Below are positions 7,740 through 15,776 of a stretch of 64,000 nt of DNA, piece by piece. The first letter of the stretch is position 1, and each line of letters opens with the position of its first letter. The stretch covers positions 248,001-312,000 of the forward strand of contig CAVPRS010000011.1 of the NCBI GenBank assembly GCA_963707895.1, given 5' to 3'. The notes beneath the pieces are model-generated. The model was not told the DNA's origin. It searched no databases and saw only the letters and a list, made by a program, of their open reading frames with translations. This DNA is from Fodinibacter sp963707895. GTDB lineage: Bacteria > Actinomycetota > Actinomycetes > Actinomycetales > Dermatophilaceae. Both the position numbers and the translations under genes were made by a program.

Positions 7740-7959
7740 GGCTCCCCACCTTCCTGTCGGGCGCCACCCGCGGCGGCGCGAAGCCTCATTCCAGCAGCCG
7801 GGGGGACCGGTCGGGGGTTTGCGACCTGCGCAGATGGCCCGCTCGTCGAGGGATGCCGCCGGCACGGCAGTGGCGGGAGGCGGGCGAGGCGCCGATGACG
7901 GCAGAGTCGGCCCCCTGGGCCTCTGGGCCGCTAGGCCATCGGGACGCCGGCTCCTCGTG

Positions 7960-8143
7960 GCCTCGGCTACCGCTCCGTAGGTGCAGCGATCACGTCACGT
8001 ACCAGGCGGTAGCCAACGGGGGGTGCGGGCGCAAGGAGTGCAGCGCGCGTCATCGCCTCGGCTACCGCCCCGTAGGTGCAGCGATCACGTCACGTACCAG
8101 GCGGTAGCCAACGGGGGGTGCGGGCGCAAGGAGTGCAGCGCGC
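7960..8143. repeat. Direct duplication of an 89-bp hairpin-bearing unit
   Basis: Copy 1 at 7960-8048 and copy 2 at 8055-8143 are almost identical (one difference noticed) and are offset by exactly 95 bases. Each contains an inverted repeat GGCTACCGCC / GGCGGTAGCC around a 30-base loop: 8060-8069 with 8100-8109, and 7965-7974 with 8005-8014. In copy 1 the last stem pair becomes a G-U wobble, so RNA pairing is kept. The unit also includes a conserved tail (GTGCGGGCGCAAGGAGTGCAG). No ORF in it looks real. It may be a small structured RNA, a protein-binding array or a mobile palindromic unit. Confidence 0.7.
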
Positions 8144-8201
8144 ACCGGGTCGCGGCACGGCATCCAGACATCCGTTCAGGCGAAGGTGCCCGGAGACGGC
8201 T

Positions 8202-8235
8202 CTGACCCCCCGCCACGAGGTGGCGTGAGGGTCAG
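8202..8235 (-). terminator. Terminator-like hairpin after the small hypothetical gene
   Basis: CTGACCC (8202-8208) pairs with GGGTCAG (8229-8235), with an inner CGCCAC/GTGGCG stem. It lies about 30 bases beyond the stop of the minus-strand gene at 8265. A second short hairpin (CCCC-TGGT-GGGG, 8252-8263) precedes it. There is no clear T-run, as is common in actinomycetes. Confidence 0.5.
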
Positions 8236-8264
8236 GGTTCGTGGTGCTGGTCCCCTGGTGGGGG

Positions 8265-8429
8265 TCAGGCCATACGGTCGTGGCTGCTCTGGGCCATGAC
8301 GTGGATCTCGAACGACTCGCGCGCGATGTCGCGGTCGGCGTGGGCGCTCCAGCCACCACCGTGACGGCGGCTGGTGCGCAGCTGGGAGGCGATGTTGCGG
8401 GCCTTCTCGACTGACAGGAAAGTTCTCAT
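8265..8429 (-). CDS. Small hypothetical protein (54 aa)
   Basis: I do not recognise this family. The 54-residue product begins MRTFLSVEKARNIASQLRTS and continues with a His/Arg/Gly-rich middle (RRHGGGWSAHADRD) and an amphipathic end (IARESFEIHVMAQSSHDRMA). It has no signal peptide, Cys or membrane segment. ATG at 8429 is preferred over GTG at 8450 because a CACACT hexamer lies seven bases before the ATG, fitting leaderless initiation, and the GTG has no ribosome site. The gene is divergent from the LysR regulator with an AT-rich shared promoter region of 81 bases, so it may be a target of that regulator. Composition looks protein-like and a terminator-like hairpin follows, but it remains a prediction. 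Confidence 0.6.
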   Translation of the reverse strand: MRTFLSVEKARNIASQLRTSRRHGGGWSAHADRDIARESFEIHVMAQSSHDRMA

Positions 8430-8474
8430 GTCCCCAAGTGTGCGCCTCACAACTGTTCAGCACAACGTGAGTTT

Positions 8475-8504
8475 ACTTAGTAGTAGTTAAGTATCGCTTA
8501 TGAT
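8475..8504. promoter_or_regulatory. LysR-type box and leaderless promoter of the LysR gene
   Basis: Unusually AT-rich for this DNA. A perfect inverted repeat ACTTA-N8-TAAGT spans 8475-8492 and fits a LysR-type binding site (T-N11-A core). It is followed by the -10 hexamer TATGAT at 8499-8504, which ends six bases before the ATG at 8511. The box would cover the -35 region, as expected for autorepression, and could serve the divergent small gene as well. Confidence 0.6.
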
Positions 8505-8510
8505 TGGCGG

Positions 8511-9426
8511 ATGCTCGACCCACACCGTGTCCGTGTCTTCCGCTCCGTCGTCGCGAGCGGTTCCGTGCAGGCCGCGGCCGACAACCTCGGCCTCACCTCG
8601 TCGGCCGTCAGCCAGCACCTCGCCGCCCTGGCAGAAGGAGACCGGCCTGACCCTGTTCCAGCGGGTGGGACGGGGCATCGCGCCGACCGAGGCCGCTCTG
8701 GTGCTCGACGCCCAGACCGACGAGGTGATGAGCCAGTGGGGCCGCCTCGACCAGGTCGTCGCCGACCTGCGCGACGGCCGCTCGGGACGGCTGTCGATCG
8801 GCTACTTCTCCTCGGCCGGCGCCGCGTGGATGCCCTCGCTCGTGAAGCGCCTGACCGCCGAGTTCCCCGACCTGGTGCTCGAGCTCGTGCTCACCGAGGT
8901 GGAGCAACGGGTGCCGGCCCTCGACATCGACCTCGTCATCGACCCGCCGGACCACGCACTGGCCGGTGGCTACCGACGGATCGAGCTGACCGAGGACCAG
9001 TTCGTCGCCATCGTGCCGCGCGGCCACCACCTGGCGCAGGCCGGGTCGATCGCCCTGGCCGACCTGCGCGGCGAGACCTGGGTCAGCAACGACTTCCCGC
9101 GCTCCCACGGTCACCGGCTGGTCGTCGCGGCGTGCAGTGCCGCCGGCTTCCGCCCCCGCTTCAGCGTGCAGGCCCAGGACCACTACACGGCGATCGGGTT
9201 CGTGGCGGCGGGGATCGGGGTGTCGGTGCTGCCCGGACTGGCGGCGCGCAGCCTGCCGGCCACCGTCGTTCGGCTGGGCCTCGAGGCGCCGGCACCGGTG
9301 CGTCACCTCGCCGCCGTCGTGCGCGACGTCGGGGCACCCAACCCCGCGGCCGACCGCGCCGTGGCGCTGCTCACCGAGCTGATCGCCCACCCGAGCGGCG
9401 GCACCCGGCGGGCCCTCACCGTCTGA
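8511..9426 (+). pseudogene. LysR-family transcriptional regulator, frameshifted in this sequence
   Basis: The first 40 codons encode a LysR winged helix-turn-helix (MLDPHRVRVFRSVVASGSV, then AADNLGLTSSAVSQHLAAL). The rest is in the next frame, beginning QKETGLTLFQRVGRGIAPTEAA and covering the complete effector domain to SGGTRRALTV. Joining the two requires removal of one G around 8629-8631 (CTGGCAG for CTGCAG), after which the protein is a normal 304 residues or so. The downstream part is perfectly conserved in composition, so a sequencing error or a very recent mutation is likely. Start ATG 8511 fits a leaderless promoter. It would regulate itself and perhaps the divergent small gene; the effector is unknown. 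Confidence 0.88.
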
Positions 9427-9439
9427 GGCCGCCTCCCGT

Positions 9440-9497
9440 CACGCAGAAGTTCGGCCGGCACGCGGATATTGCTGCGTGCCGGCCGAACTCGTGCGTG
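9440..9497. repeat. Long palindromic intergenic element, copy 1
   Basis: Sixteen-base perfect arms (AGTTCGGCCGGCACGC at 9448-9463, complement at 9474-9489) around a 10-base loop, extended by an outer CACGCA/TGCGTG stem (9440-9445 / 9492-9497). It lies between the convergent LysR and MmpL genes and could act as a bidirectional terminator. A related copy lies at 41541-41594. Confidence 0.75.
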
Positions 9498-9527
9498 GTG
9501 AGTGCGTCGCTGTCGCCCGGTGGGAGG

Positions 9528-12170
9528 TCAGACCCGGGTGGCCTCGGCCCGCTCGCCCTCCGAGTCGGCATCGGTGCCGGGCGCAGCATCCGCCGCGTCC
9601 GTGGCTTCCGGCTCGGATGCCGTGGGCGCGCCCCCCAGCGAACCCGACGCCAGGCGCTCGGCGAGCTTGACCCCCTCGACGTCGAGGTCGGGCAGCAGCC
9701 GGTCGAGCCAGCGCGGGATGTACCAGGCGCGATCGGCGAGCAGGTGCATGACCGCCGGGGTGAGCGTCATCCGGACCAGCAGCGCGTCGACGAGGACGCC
9801 GACGGCCAGCCCGAACCCGATCGGCCGGACCATCGCCAGGTGCGAGAACGCGAACCCGAGGAACACCGAGGTCATGATGATCGCGGCCGCGGTGACCACC
9901 TTGGCGCCGTGGACGAACCCGGAGCGCACGGCCGTGCGGGAGTCCTCGCCGTGGGCGCGTGCCTCGTGCATGCCCGAGACGAGGAACATCTGGTAGTCCA
10001 TCGCGAGGCCGAAGAGCACCCCGATCAGGATGATCGGCATGAACGAGAGCAGCGGCCCGGGGTGGGTGACGCCGAGCACGCCGCCCAGCCAGCCCCACTG
10101 GTGCACGGCCACGGTCGCGCCGAACGCCGCCCCGACCGACAGCAGGAACCCTCCGGTCGCGATGACCGGCACGACGACCGACCGGAACACCAGCGTCAGG
10201 ATGACGAGCGACAGGCCGACCACGACGAGGAGGTAGGGCGCCAGGGCGCCTGCAAGCCGCTCGGACACCTCGATGTTCGCGACGGTCGCACCGGTGAGCC
10301 CGGTGTCGGTGCCCGTGTGGCGGTCGAGGGTCTCGGCCGCGAACTTCACGTTGTGCACCGTCTCGACGGTCGCGGGGTCGGCCGGTCCGGTGGTCGGCAC
10401 GAGCTGGAAGGCCAGGGTGTTCTTGTCGGCGCTGACGCCGAACGGCACGACGCTGCGCACTCCGTCGACGCCCTTGAGGGCGGTGGCGATGCGGGCCTGC
10501 TCGTGCAGCACCTGCGCGTCCGTGCGTGGTGCGGCCTGGTCGGGCAGGGTCGACATCGCGACGATGGCACCGTTCGTGCCCGGCCCGAACTCGGACGCGA
10601 TGGTCGTGTAGGCCGTGTGCGCGGTCGAGCCGGTGGCCTCGCTCCCGCCGTCGGGCAGGCCGAGCTGGATCTGGGTGACCGGGATCGCCATGACCCCGAG
10701 CAGGGCCACGACCCCGACCACCGTGAGCCACGGATGGCGGGTCACGAGGCCGACGTACCAGGCGCCGTGCTCCTCCTGGCGGTCGTCGTCGCCGACGGTG
10801 CGGGTCGAGACGTCGCCGGCCGTGCTGAACCCGGCCTTGCGCCATGCGCGCCGACCCACGACCCGGGTGCCCATGAACCGCAGCATCGCCGGGCTGACGG
10901 TGATGGCGACGAGCACCGTCACGGCGACCGTGCCGGCCGCGACCAGGCCCATCTCGGCGAGGATCGGGATACCGGACAGGACGAGCGCCCCGAGGGCGAT
11001 GACGACCGTGGCGCCGGCGAAGACCACGGCACTTCCGGCGGTGGCCACGGACCGCGCGATCGACTCGCGCAGGTCCATCCCCTGCAGGATGTTGCCGCGG
11101 TGCCGGTTGACGATGAACAGCGCGTAGTCGATGCCGACCGCGAGCCCGAGCATCAGCGCGAGCGCCGGTGTCGTCGTGTTGAGCTCGACGACCGACGTGA
11201 GCGCGATCGCCCCGCCGAGGCCGACCCCGACACCGAGCAGCGCGACGAGGAGCGGCAGGCCGGCGGCGACGAGGCTGCCCAGCACGATGACGAGCACGAG
11301 CACGGCGACGCTGAGGCCGAGGATCTCGCCGGGACCGACGAGCACGGTCTCCTGGGTGATCTCGAGGCTGTAGTGCGGCGTCACGCCGGCGGCCTCGAGC
11401 GCCTCGGTGCCCCGATCCGGGATCAGGGCCCGGTCGGCCGGCGGCACGGACTGGGCGTTCTCGTCGAAGCGCACCTGCGCGACGGCGTAGCGGCCGTCCT
11501 CGCTGACCAGCCGGGTGCCCGCGGTCGCCGCGTTCACGGCGGCGCCGTCCTGGTACTGCGCCCGACCCGCGGTGAGCTCGTCCTGGCCCTTGGCCAGGTC
11601 GGCCTTGCCCGCGTCGACCTTCTTCTTGCCCTCCGCGAGCTGGGCGCGCAGGCCCGGGATCGAGGGGTCGTCGGGGTTGGCCGCGACGAGCTGGTCGAGG
11701 ACGGCCTGCCCGGCGCTGAGCTGGCCCTCGGCGGTGAGCAGCTGGGCGCGGCCGTCGTCGAGCTTGGTCTGCCCTTCGTCGAGCTTCGCCCTGGCGGTGG
11801 TGAGCTGCTCGGCGGAGGCGTCGAGCTGGTCCTGCGCCTCGAACGGGTTGATGACGCCCTTGACGTGCGGCACCTGCTCCCAGGTGGCGAAGACCTCCTC
11901 GATCGCGGCGCGCTGCGCGTCGGTGAACTGGTCACCGTCGCTCTCGAGCACGACGCTGCCGAACCCGCCGGCGGCCTCGGGGATCTCGGCCCCGAGCCGG
12001 TCGAGCACCTTCTCGAACGAGGTGCCGGGGATGGAGACCCGGCTGCTCAGCGGCTGGCCGACGGTCACGGCGAGCGCCCCGACGCCGGTGAGCACGACGA
12101 GCCAGAGCGCCAGGACGCGCCAGGCGTGGGCGGCGCACCAGCGGGCGAGGCGGTACAGGAGCGATGACAT
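9528..12170 (-). CDS. MmpL-family (RND superfamily) membrane transporter
   Basis: Inner-membrane protein of 880 residues that in relatives exports lipids, siderophores or drugs using proton motive force. An N-terminal helix (about residues 15-35) is followed by a large external domain that contains a long alanine/lysine-rich coiled-coil (about residues 110-245, heptads such as AKLDEGQTKLDDGRAQL). A bundle of membrane helices with AGLPLLVALLGVGVGLGGA and GLAVGIDYALFIVNRHR follows, then a second external domain and a second bundle with LFGLAMDYQMFLVS. The paired GxxxDY motifs carry the proton-relay Asp/Tyr typical of MmpL. The C-terminal 60 residues are a Ser/Ala/Glu-rich cytoplasmic tail. It is co-transcribed with the TetR gene 30 bases upstream, which probably controls it. 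The substrate is unknown. Confidence 0.93.
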   Translation of the reverse strand: MSSLLYRLARWCAAHAWRVLALWLVVLTGVGALAVTVGQPLSSRVSIPGTSFEKVLDRLGAEIPEAAGGFGSVVLESDGDQFTDAQRAAIEEVFATWEQVPHVKGVINPFEAQDQLDASAEQLTTARAKLDEGQTKLDDGRAQLLTAEGQLSAGQAVLDQLVAANPDDPSIPGLRAQLAEGKKKVDAGKADLAKGQDELTAGRAQYQDGAAVNAATAGTRLVSEDGRYAVAQVRFDENAQSVPPADRALIPDRGTEALEAAGVTPHYSLEITQETVLVGPGEILGLSVAVLVLVIVLGSLVAAGLPLLVALLGVGVGLGGAIALTSVVELNTTTPALALMLGLAVGIDYALFIVNRHRGNILQGMDLRESIARSVATAGSAVVFAGATVVIALGALVLSGIPILAEMGLVAAGTVAVTVLVAITVSPAMLRFMGTRVVGRRAWRKAGFSTAGDVSTRTVGDDDRQEEHGAWYVGLVTRHPWLTVVGVVALLGVMAIPVTQIQLGLPDGGSEATGSTAHTAYTTIASEFGPGTNGAIVAMSTLPDQAAPRTDAQVLHEQARIATALKGVDGVRSVVPFGVSADKNTLAFQLVPTTGPADPATVETVHNVKFAAETLDRHTGTDTGLTGATVANIEVSERLAGALAPYLLVVVGLSLVILTLVFRSVVVPVIATGGFLLSVGAAFGATVAVHQWGWLGGVLGVTHPGPLLSFMPIILIGVLFGLAMDYQMFLVSGMHEARAHGEDSRTAVRSGFVHGAKVVTAAAIIMTSVFLGFAFSHLAMVRPIGFGLAVGVLVDALLVRMTLTPAVMHLLADRAWYIPRWLDRLLPDLDVEGVKLAERLASGSLGGAPTASEPEATDAADAAPGTDADSEGERAEATRV

Positions 12171-12200
12171 GGGGGGCCTTCCGGAGGTGGAGAGGGGCGG

Positions 12201-12890
12201 TCAGGGGGCTGGGACGGCGGATGCCGTGGAGCCCGCGGGAGACGTGGAGCCGACGGTGTGCGCCGGGTCGAGCCCGGTGCGCAGCGACGCGACGGCGGCG
12301 GTGAGGTTGTCCTGCACGGAGGGCACGACGTCATCCGGGCCGGCGGTGGCGACGGCGCGCGCCCAGACCCGGAACGAGGCCTCGGCAGCGGCGCAGAGGG
12401 TGGAGGCGTAGGTGGCGACGAGGAGGTCGGAGGAGCCCGCGGGGAGGCGACCCCGGAGCCAGCCCTCGAGCTGGTCGAGCCAGGTGTGCAGCTCGACGAG
12501 GATCAGGCCGCGGGCGTGGGGGGAGGCCTCGCCCGCCGCGGCGAGCACCGCGATCCGCTCGGTGAGGGTGTCGTCGGCGGGGTCGGTGACCACGGCGAGC
12601 GCGCTGTCGAGCACGTCCTCGTCGGTGGGCCGCGCCTCGAGACAGGCCCCGATCGACGCGAAGAACTCGGTGACGCTCGCGGTGAGCACCGACTCGACCG
12701 AGGGGAAGTAGTTGAAGAAGGTGCGGCGCGAGACCCCGGCCCGGTCGGCGACCGCGTCGGCCGTCAGGCCCTCGAACCCGTGGTCGCGCACCAGCGCGTA
12801 GGCGGCGTCGGTGAGGGCACGGCGGGTCTCCTCGCGCTTGCGGCTGCGCAGTGAGCAGCCGTCGTCGTGGAAGAAGGACTTCGAGATCAC
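12201..12890 (-). CDS. TetR-family repressor of the MmpL unit
   Basis: 229-residue TetR-family regulator. The helix-turn-helix is LTADAVADRAGVSRRTFFNYFPSVESVL at about residues 40-67, the canonical TetR signature with FFNYF. The variable C-terminal ligand domain is all-helical. GTG at 12890 is chosen because TACCGT lies six bases upstream (leaderless), and the longer reading to 12944 runs through the operator. It is followed after 30 bases by the MmpL transporter, so the unit is a regulator-exporter pair that would be induced when its ligand binds the repressor. The ligand is unknown. The PLP-enzyme gene at 12983 diverges from the same control region and may be co-regulated. Confidence 0.92.
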   Translation of the reverse strand: MISKSFFHDDGCSLRSRKREETRRALTDAAYALVRDHGFEGLTADAVADRAGVSRRTFFNYFPSVESVLTASVTEFFASIGACLEARPTDEDVLDSALAVVTDPADDTLTERIAVLAAAGEASPHARGLILVELHTWLDQLEGWLRGRLPAGSSDLLVATYASTLCAAAEASFRVWARAVATAGPDDVVPSVQDNLTAAVASLRTGLDPAHTVGSTSPAGSTASAVPAP

Positions 12891-12911
12891 CGCACGACGG
12901 TACGACCGATG

Positions 12912-12944
12912 TGCACTCCAGTGCAAATCTGCACCTGAATGCAC
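12912..12944. promoter_or_regulatory. Probable TetR operator region
   Basis: Perfect palindrome TGCACTCCAGTGCA at 12912-12925, followed by a second, imperfect site with two TGCA boxes (TGCACCTGAATGCA, 12930-12943). It lies between the divergent TetR (starts 12890) and PLP-enzyme (starts 12983) genes, just upstream of the TetR -10 hexamer. TetR dimers usually bind palindromes of this size, so autoregulation is expected. Confidence 0.6.
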
Positions 12945-12982
12945 CGCGAACAGCGCCGCGCTCGGCGTGAGACCCTGTCGCC

Positions 12983-14698
12983 ATGGTCGAACCCTCGGCA
13001 GCGCAGCCGCGCGCGGAGGCGCTGGTGCGCCGGATCCGCGAGTCGGTCATCGGTGAGGACCACGTGATGACCACCCCCTACGGCAGGCGACGGGTCACCT
13101 ACGCCGACTACACGGCATCCGGGCGCGCGCTCGGCTTCCTCGAGGACTTCATCCGCGACGAGGTGCTGCCCGGCTACGCCAACACCCACACCGAGTCCAG
13201 TGGCACCGGCCTGCAGACCACCCGGCTGCGCGAGGACGCGCGGCAGGTCATCCACGACGCGGTGCACGGCGACGACGACACCGTCGTGATCTTCGCCGGC
13301 TCGGGGTGCACGGGGGCGATCGACAAGCTGATCGGGGTGCTCGGGCTGCGCATCCCGTCGGCCCTGGAGGACCGGTGGCGGCTCAGCGAGCAGATCCCGC
13401 GGGCGCAGCGGCCCGTGGTGTTCATCGGACCCTACGAGCACCACTCCAACGAGATCCCGTGGCGCGAGTCGATCGCCGACGTGGTCACCATCCGCGAGGA
13501 CGCCGACGGCGGGGTCAACCAGGACGACCTGCGCGAGCGGCTCGCGGAGTTCGCCGACCGGCCATTGCTCATCGGCTCGTTCAGCGCGGCGTCCAACGTC
13601 ACCGGCATCGTGTCCGACACGTACGGCATCTCGACGCTGCTGCACCAGCACGGGGCGCTCGCCTTCTGGGACTTCGCGGCCGCGGCGCCCTACGTCGACA
13701 TCGAGATGACGGCCCCGAGGGATGGCGACCCGCTCGCCTACAAGGACGCGATCTTCCTCTCGCCGCACAAGTTCATCGGCGGGCCGTCGACGCCCGGGGT
13801 GCTGGTCGCGCGGCGCGAGCTGTTCACCAACCGGGTGCCCGTCGTCCCCGGCGGCGGCACGGTCGCCTACGTCAACCCCGAGGACCACGCCTACCTCGCC
13901 GACCCGGCGCACCGCGAGGAGGGCGGCACCCCCGCCATCATCGAGGCGGTGCGCGCCGGTCTGGTGTTCCAGCTCAAGGAGGCGGTGGGGGTCGAGACGA
14001 TCCGGGCCCACGAGGAGCGGCTGCTGGCCCGCGCGGTCACGGCGTGGCAGCAGGAGCCGGCGATCGAGATCCTCGGCAACCTCGACGCGCCCCGGCTGTC
14101 GATCGTGTCGTTCGTGGTCCGGGCACCGTCGGGGCACTGGCTGCACCACAACTTCGTCGTCGCGGTGCTCAACGACCTCTTCGGCGTGCAGTCGCGCGGC
14201 GGCTGTTCCTGCGCCGGTCCCTACGGCCACCGCCTGCTCGGCATCGACCTCGAGCGCTCGCACGAGTTCGAGCGCGAGATCACCGGCGGCTGCGAGGGCA
14301 TCAAGCCCGGCTGGGTGCGGGTCAACTTCAACTACTTCCTGTCCGACACCGTCGCCGACTACGTCGTGGATGCCGTGCGCCTCGTCGCGCGCGACGGCTG
14401 GCGGTTGCTCGGTGACTACCTCTTCGACCCCCTCACCGGCCGCTGGCGGCACCGCGACGGGCTGGTCGAGCCGCCGATCCGGCTCGGTGCGATCGGGTAC
14501 GCCGACGACGGGTCGATGGTCGTGCCACGCTCGGGCGCCCGCGGTGGCGAGGACCTCCTGGCGGAGCACCTGCGCGAGGGCGCGGCGATCCTCGCGGCGG
14601 CCACCCCGCCGGACCTGTCGCTGCACCCGGCCGACGTGTCGGCCGACTTCGAGCACCTGCGCTGGTTCGACCTGCCCGAGAGCGCCATCGCGCACTGA
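12983..14698 (+). CDS. Aminotransferase class V (cysteine-desulfurase-like) PLP enzyme
   Basis: 571-residue fold-type I PLP enzyme of aminotransferase class V. The PLP lysine is in SPHKFIGGPSTPG at about residue 263, with the upstream GCTGAIDKL phosphate-binding region and DFAAAAPY holding the PLP Asp. A conserved SRGGCSCAGPYGH near residue 410 supplies cysteines like those in SufS/CsdA-type desulfurases, though it lies in a different context. The N-terminus (YADYTASGRAL) matches a subgroup of large class V proteins of unknown substrate. It is longer than IscS/SufS (about 400), with an extra C-terminal domain of about 130 residues. ATG at 12983 has only a weak upstream hexamer. It is divergent from TetR-MmpL. 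I assign the enzyme class but not the reaction. Confidence 0.85.
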   Translation: MVEPSAAQPRAEALVRRIRESVIGEDHVMTTPYGRRRVTYADYTASGRALGFLEDFIRDEVLPGYANTHTESSGTGLQTTRLREDARQVIHDAVHGDDDTVVIFAGSGCTGAIDKLIGVLGLRIPSALEDRWRLSEQIPRAQRPVVFIGPYEHHSNEIPWRESIADVVTIREDADGGVNQDDLRERLAEFADRPLLIGSFSAASNVTGIVSDTYGISTLLHQHGALAFWDFAAAAPYVDIEMTAPRDGDPLAYKDAIFLSPHKFIGGPSTPGVLVARRELFTNRVPVVPGGGTVAYVNPEDHAYLADPAHREEGGTPAIIEAVRAGLVFQLKEAVGVETIRAHEERLLARAVTAWQQEPAIEILGNLDAPRLSIVSFVVRAPSGHWLHHNFVVAVLNDLFGVQSRGGCSCAGPYGHRLLGIDLERSHEFEREITGGCEGIKPGWVRVNFNYFLSDTVADYVVDAVRLVARDGWRLLGDYLFDPLTGRWRHRDGLVEPPIRLGAIGYADDGSMVVPRSGARGGEDLLAEHLREGAAILAAATPPDLSLHPADVSADFEHLRWFDLPESAIAH

Positions 14699-14833
14699 TG
14701 GCGACGGCCGCGTCCCGGTGCCCGACGCGGGCGACGCGGCCGCCCCGGTTCCGCCGGTGCTGGACTCCGCAGGGCCGGCGGACGCATCATGGGCGCGTCC
14801 GGTCGCCGCGGCCGGCCGGAAGGGAGAACCCCG

Positions 14834-15031
14834 GTGCCCACCACGTTCGGGATCGTCGCCATGGGCCTGATGCTGGTCGGCGCGGTCGCCGGTCTGGTGA
14901 TCTGGGGCCTGCAGATCACTCGGCGCGTGGCGTCGAAGCGGGCTCGGGGCTCGCACCCCGATGCCCCGTTCGACGAGAACACCGCCGCGGCGACGAACGT
15001 GCGGTCGGCCGACCGCAACGACCTGGCCTAG
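14834..15031 (+). CDS. Small single-pass membrane protein (65 aa)
   Basis: Not a named family that I recognise. GTG at 14834 has an excellent ribosome site (AAGGGAGAA, 14819-14827), and an upstream extension is not needed. The product starts VPTTFGIVAMGLMLVGAVAGLVIWGLQI, a single hydrophobic helix near residues 5-27. It is followed by a basic stretch (TRRVASKRARG, predicted cytoplasmic) and a polar acidic tail ending SADRNDLA. It follows the class V enzyme by 135 bases and overlaps the 3' end of the convergent DUF2200 gene by four bases. Confidence rests on the ribosome site and the helix, not on similarity. Confidence 0.65.
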   Translation: MPTTFGIVAMGLMLVGAVAGLVIWGLQITRRVASKRARGSHPDAPFDENTAAATNVRSADRNDLA

Positions 15032-15396
15032 CGTCGGGCGGGCTCGCCGCTGCGCAGGATCGACGACATCTTCTTGCCCTTGGCGACCTCGTCGACGAGC
15101 TTGTCGAGGTACCTGATCCTCTGCATGAGCGGGTCGTCGATCTCCTCGACCCGGTGGCCGCAGATCAACCCCGTGATGAGCGACGCGTTCGGGTTCATGG
15201 CGGGCGCCTGCGCGAAGAAGGTCTCGAGGTCGACCTCGTCCGCGATCACCCGCTCGAGGCCCGACCGGTCGTACCCGGTGAGCCACGTGATCACCTGGTC
15301 GACCTCCTCCCTGGAGTGACCCTTGCGCTCGACCTTGGTGACGTAGAGCGGGTAGATGCTCGCGAAGGGGGTGCCGAAGATGCGGTGCCCAGCCAT
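15028..15396 (-). CDS. DUF2200 family protein
   Basis: 122-residue cytoplasmic protein matching the DUF2200 family by its opening HRIFGTPFASIYPLYVTKVERKG and the segment EVDQVITWLTGYD. The function is unknown in the family. ATG at 15396 lies two bases after the stop of the DUF952 gene, so it is the third gene of a tight operon HAD - DUF952 - DUF2200. A longer open frame continues to 15690 but reads through DUF952 in another frame. There are no catalytic motifs or membrane segments. The C-terminal tail is basic (KGKKMSSILRSGEPARR). Confidence 0.88.
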   Translation of the reverse strand: MAGHRIFGTPFASIYPLYVTKVERKGHSREEVDQVITWLTGYDRSGLERVIADEVDLETFFAQAPAMNPNASLITGLICGHRVEEIDDPLMQRIRYLDKLVDEVAKGKKMSSILRSGEPARR

Positions 15397-15398
15397 GG

Positions 15399-15776
15399 TC
15401 AGTCCTCTCCGGCCGGCGAGGCACCCGGCCCGTGCGGTGGGTGGAGCAGCCGCGTGGACGTGACGGCATCCGGCGTGATCGGCCCGTAGACGTGCGGGAA
15501 GCGCTCTCCGGTGACCGTGTCCACGACGTCCCACCGTAGCGGCGCCGCCAGCCGGGCCGGGTCGACGGTGAGCAGCGCGAGGGTCCCGGCGTGGCCGGCG
15601 TAGTAGCGGGCGAGCACCCCGGGCACCTGCTCGGGGGTGGAGCAGTGGATGAAGCCCTCCTGGTCGAGGGTGCGCCCCAGCGTCGACCACCGGTACTCCC
15701 CGGTGCGCAGCGCCTCCTGCCAGTGCGCGACCTCGGCGAGGTGCAGCACGGTCGCGCCCTCGGGCCCGGTGCTCAC
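15399..15776 (-). CDS. DUF952 family protein
   Basis: 125-residue protein of the DUF952 family, recognised by HLAEVAHWQEALRTGEY near the start, the family core QEGFIHCSTPEQVPGVLARYY, and the end motif FPHVYGPI. The fold resembles ADP-ribosyltransferase-like proteins, but no activity is established. It begins at GTG 15776, overlapping the HAD gene's stop by four bases (GTGA), and is thus translationally coupled in the HAD - DUF952 - DUF2200 operon. Confidence 0.9.
   Translation of the reverse strand: MSTGPEGATVLHLAEVAHWQEALRTGEYRWSTLGRTLDQEGFIHCSTPEQVPGVLARYYAGHAGTLALLTVDPARLAAPLRWDVVDTVTGERFPHVYGPITPDAVTSTRLLHPPHGPGASPAGED

Larger units (their letters stand above)
7740..8264. other. 525-bp stretch with no convincing gene
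   Basis: No open frame here has protein-like composition. It holds the leader and ribosome site of the small repeat gene at its left end, a duplicated 89-bp hairpin unit in the middle (7960-8143) and a terminator-like hairpin at 8202-8235. The 7760-7950 part shows nothing I can name. Confidence 0.6.

Noticed and set aside
7960..8143. Two-copy repeat considered as a CRISPR array
   Set aside because: Only two units, the repeated block is 89 bases and the gap between copies is 6 bases, with no cas genes nearby.
8511..12167. A 1218-codon open frame on the plus strand
   Set aside because: Only its first 40 codons are LysR; the rest is the antisense of the MmpL gene and has Arg/Asp/Gly-rich shadow composition.
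12983..14698. Naming the class V enzyme as a SufS/IscS cysteine desulfurase
   Set aside because: It is about 170 residues longer, lacks suf/isc neighbours, and its cysteine motif is in a different context.
14699..14833. Extended N-terminus of the small membrane protein from 14789
   Set aside because: The extra residues are Arg/Gly-rich and the good ribosome site points to GTG 14834.
12887..15469. 860-codon minus-strand frame antisense to the class V PLP enzyme
   Set aside because: The plus-strand product is a clear PLP enzyme with its active-site Lys; the antisense frame lacks any motif and is a high-GC shadow.
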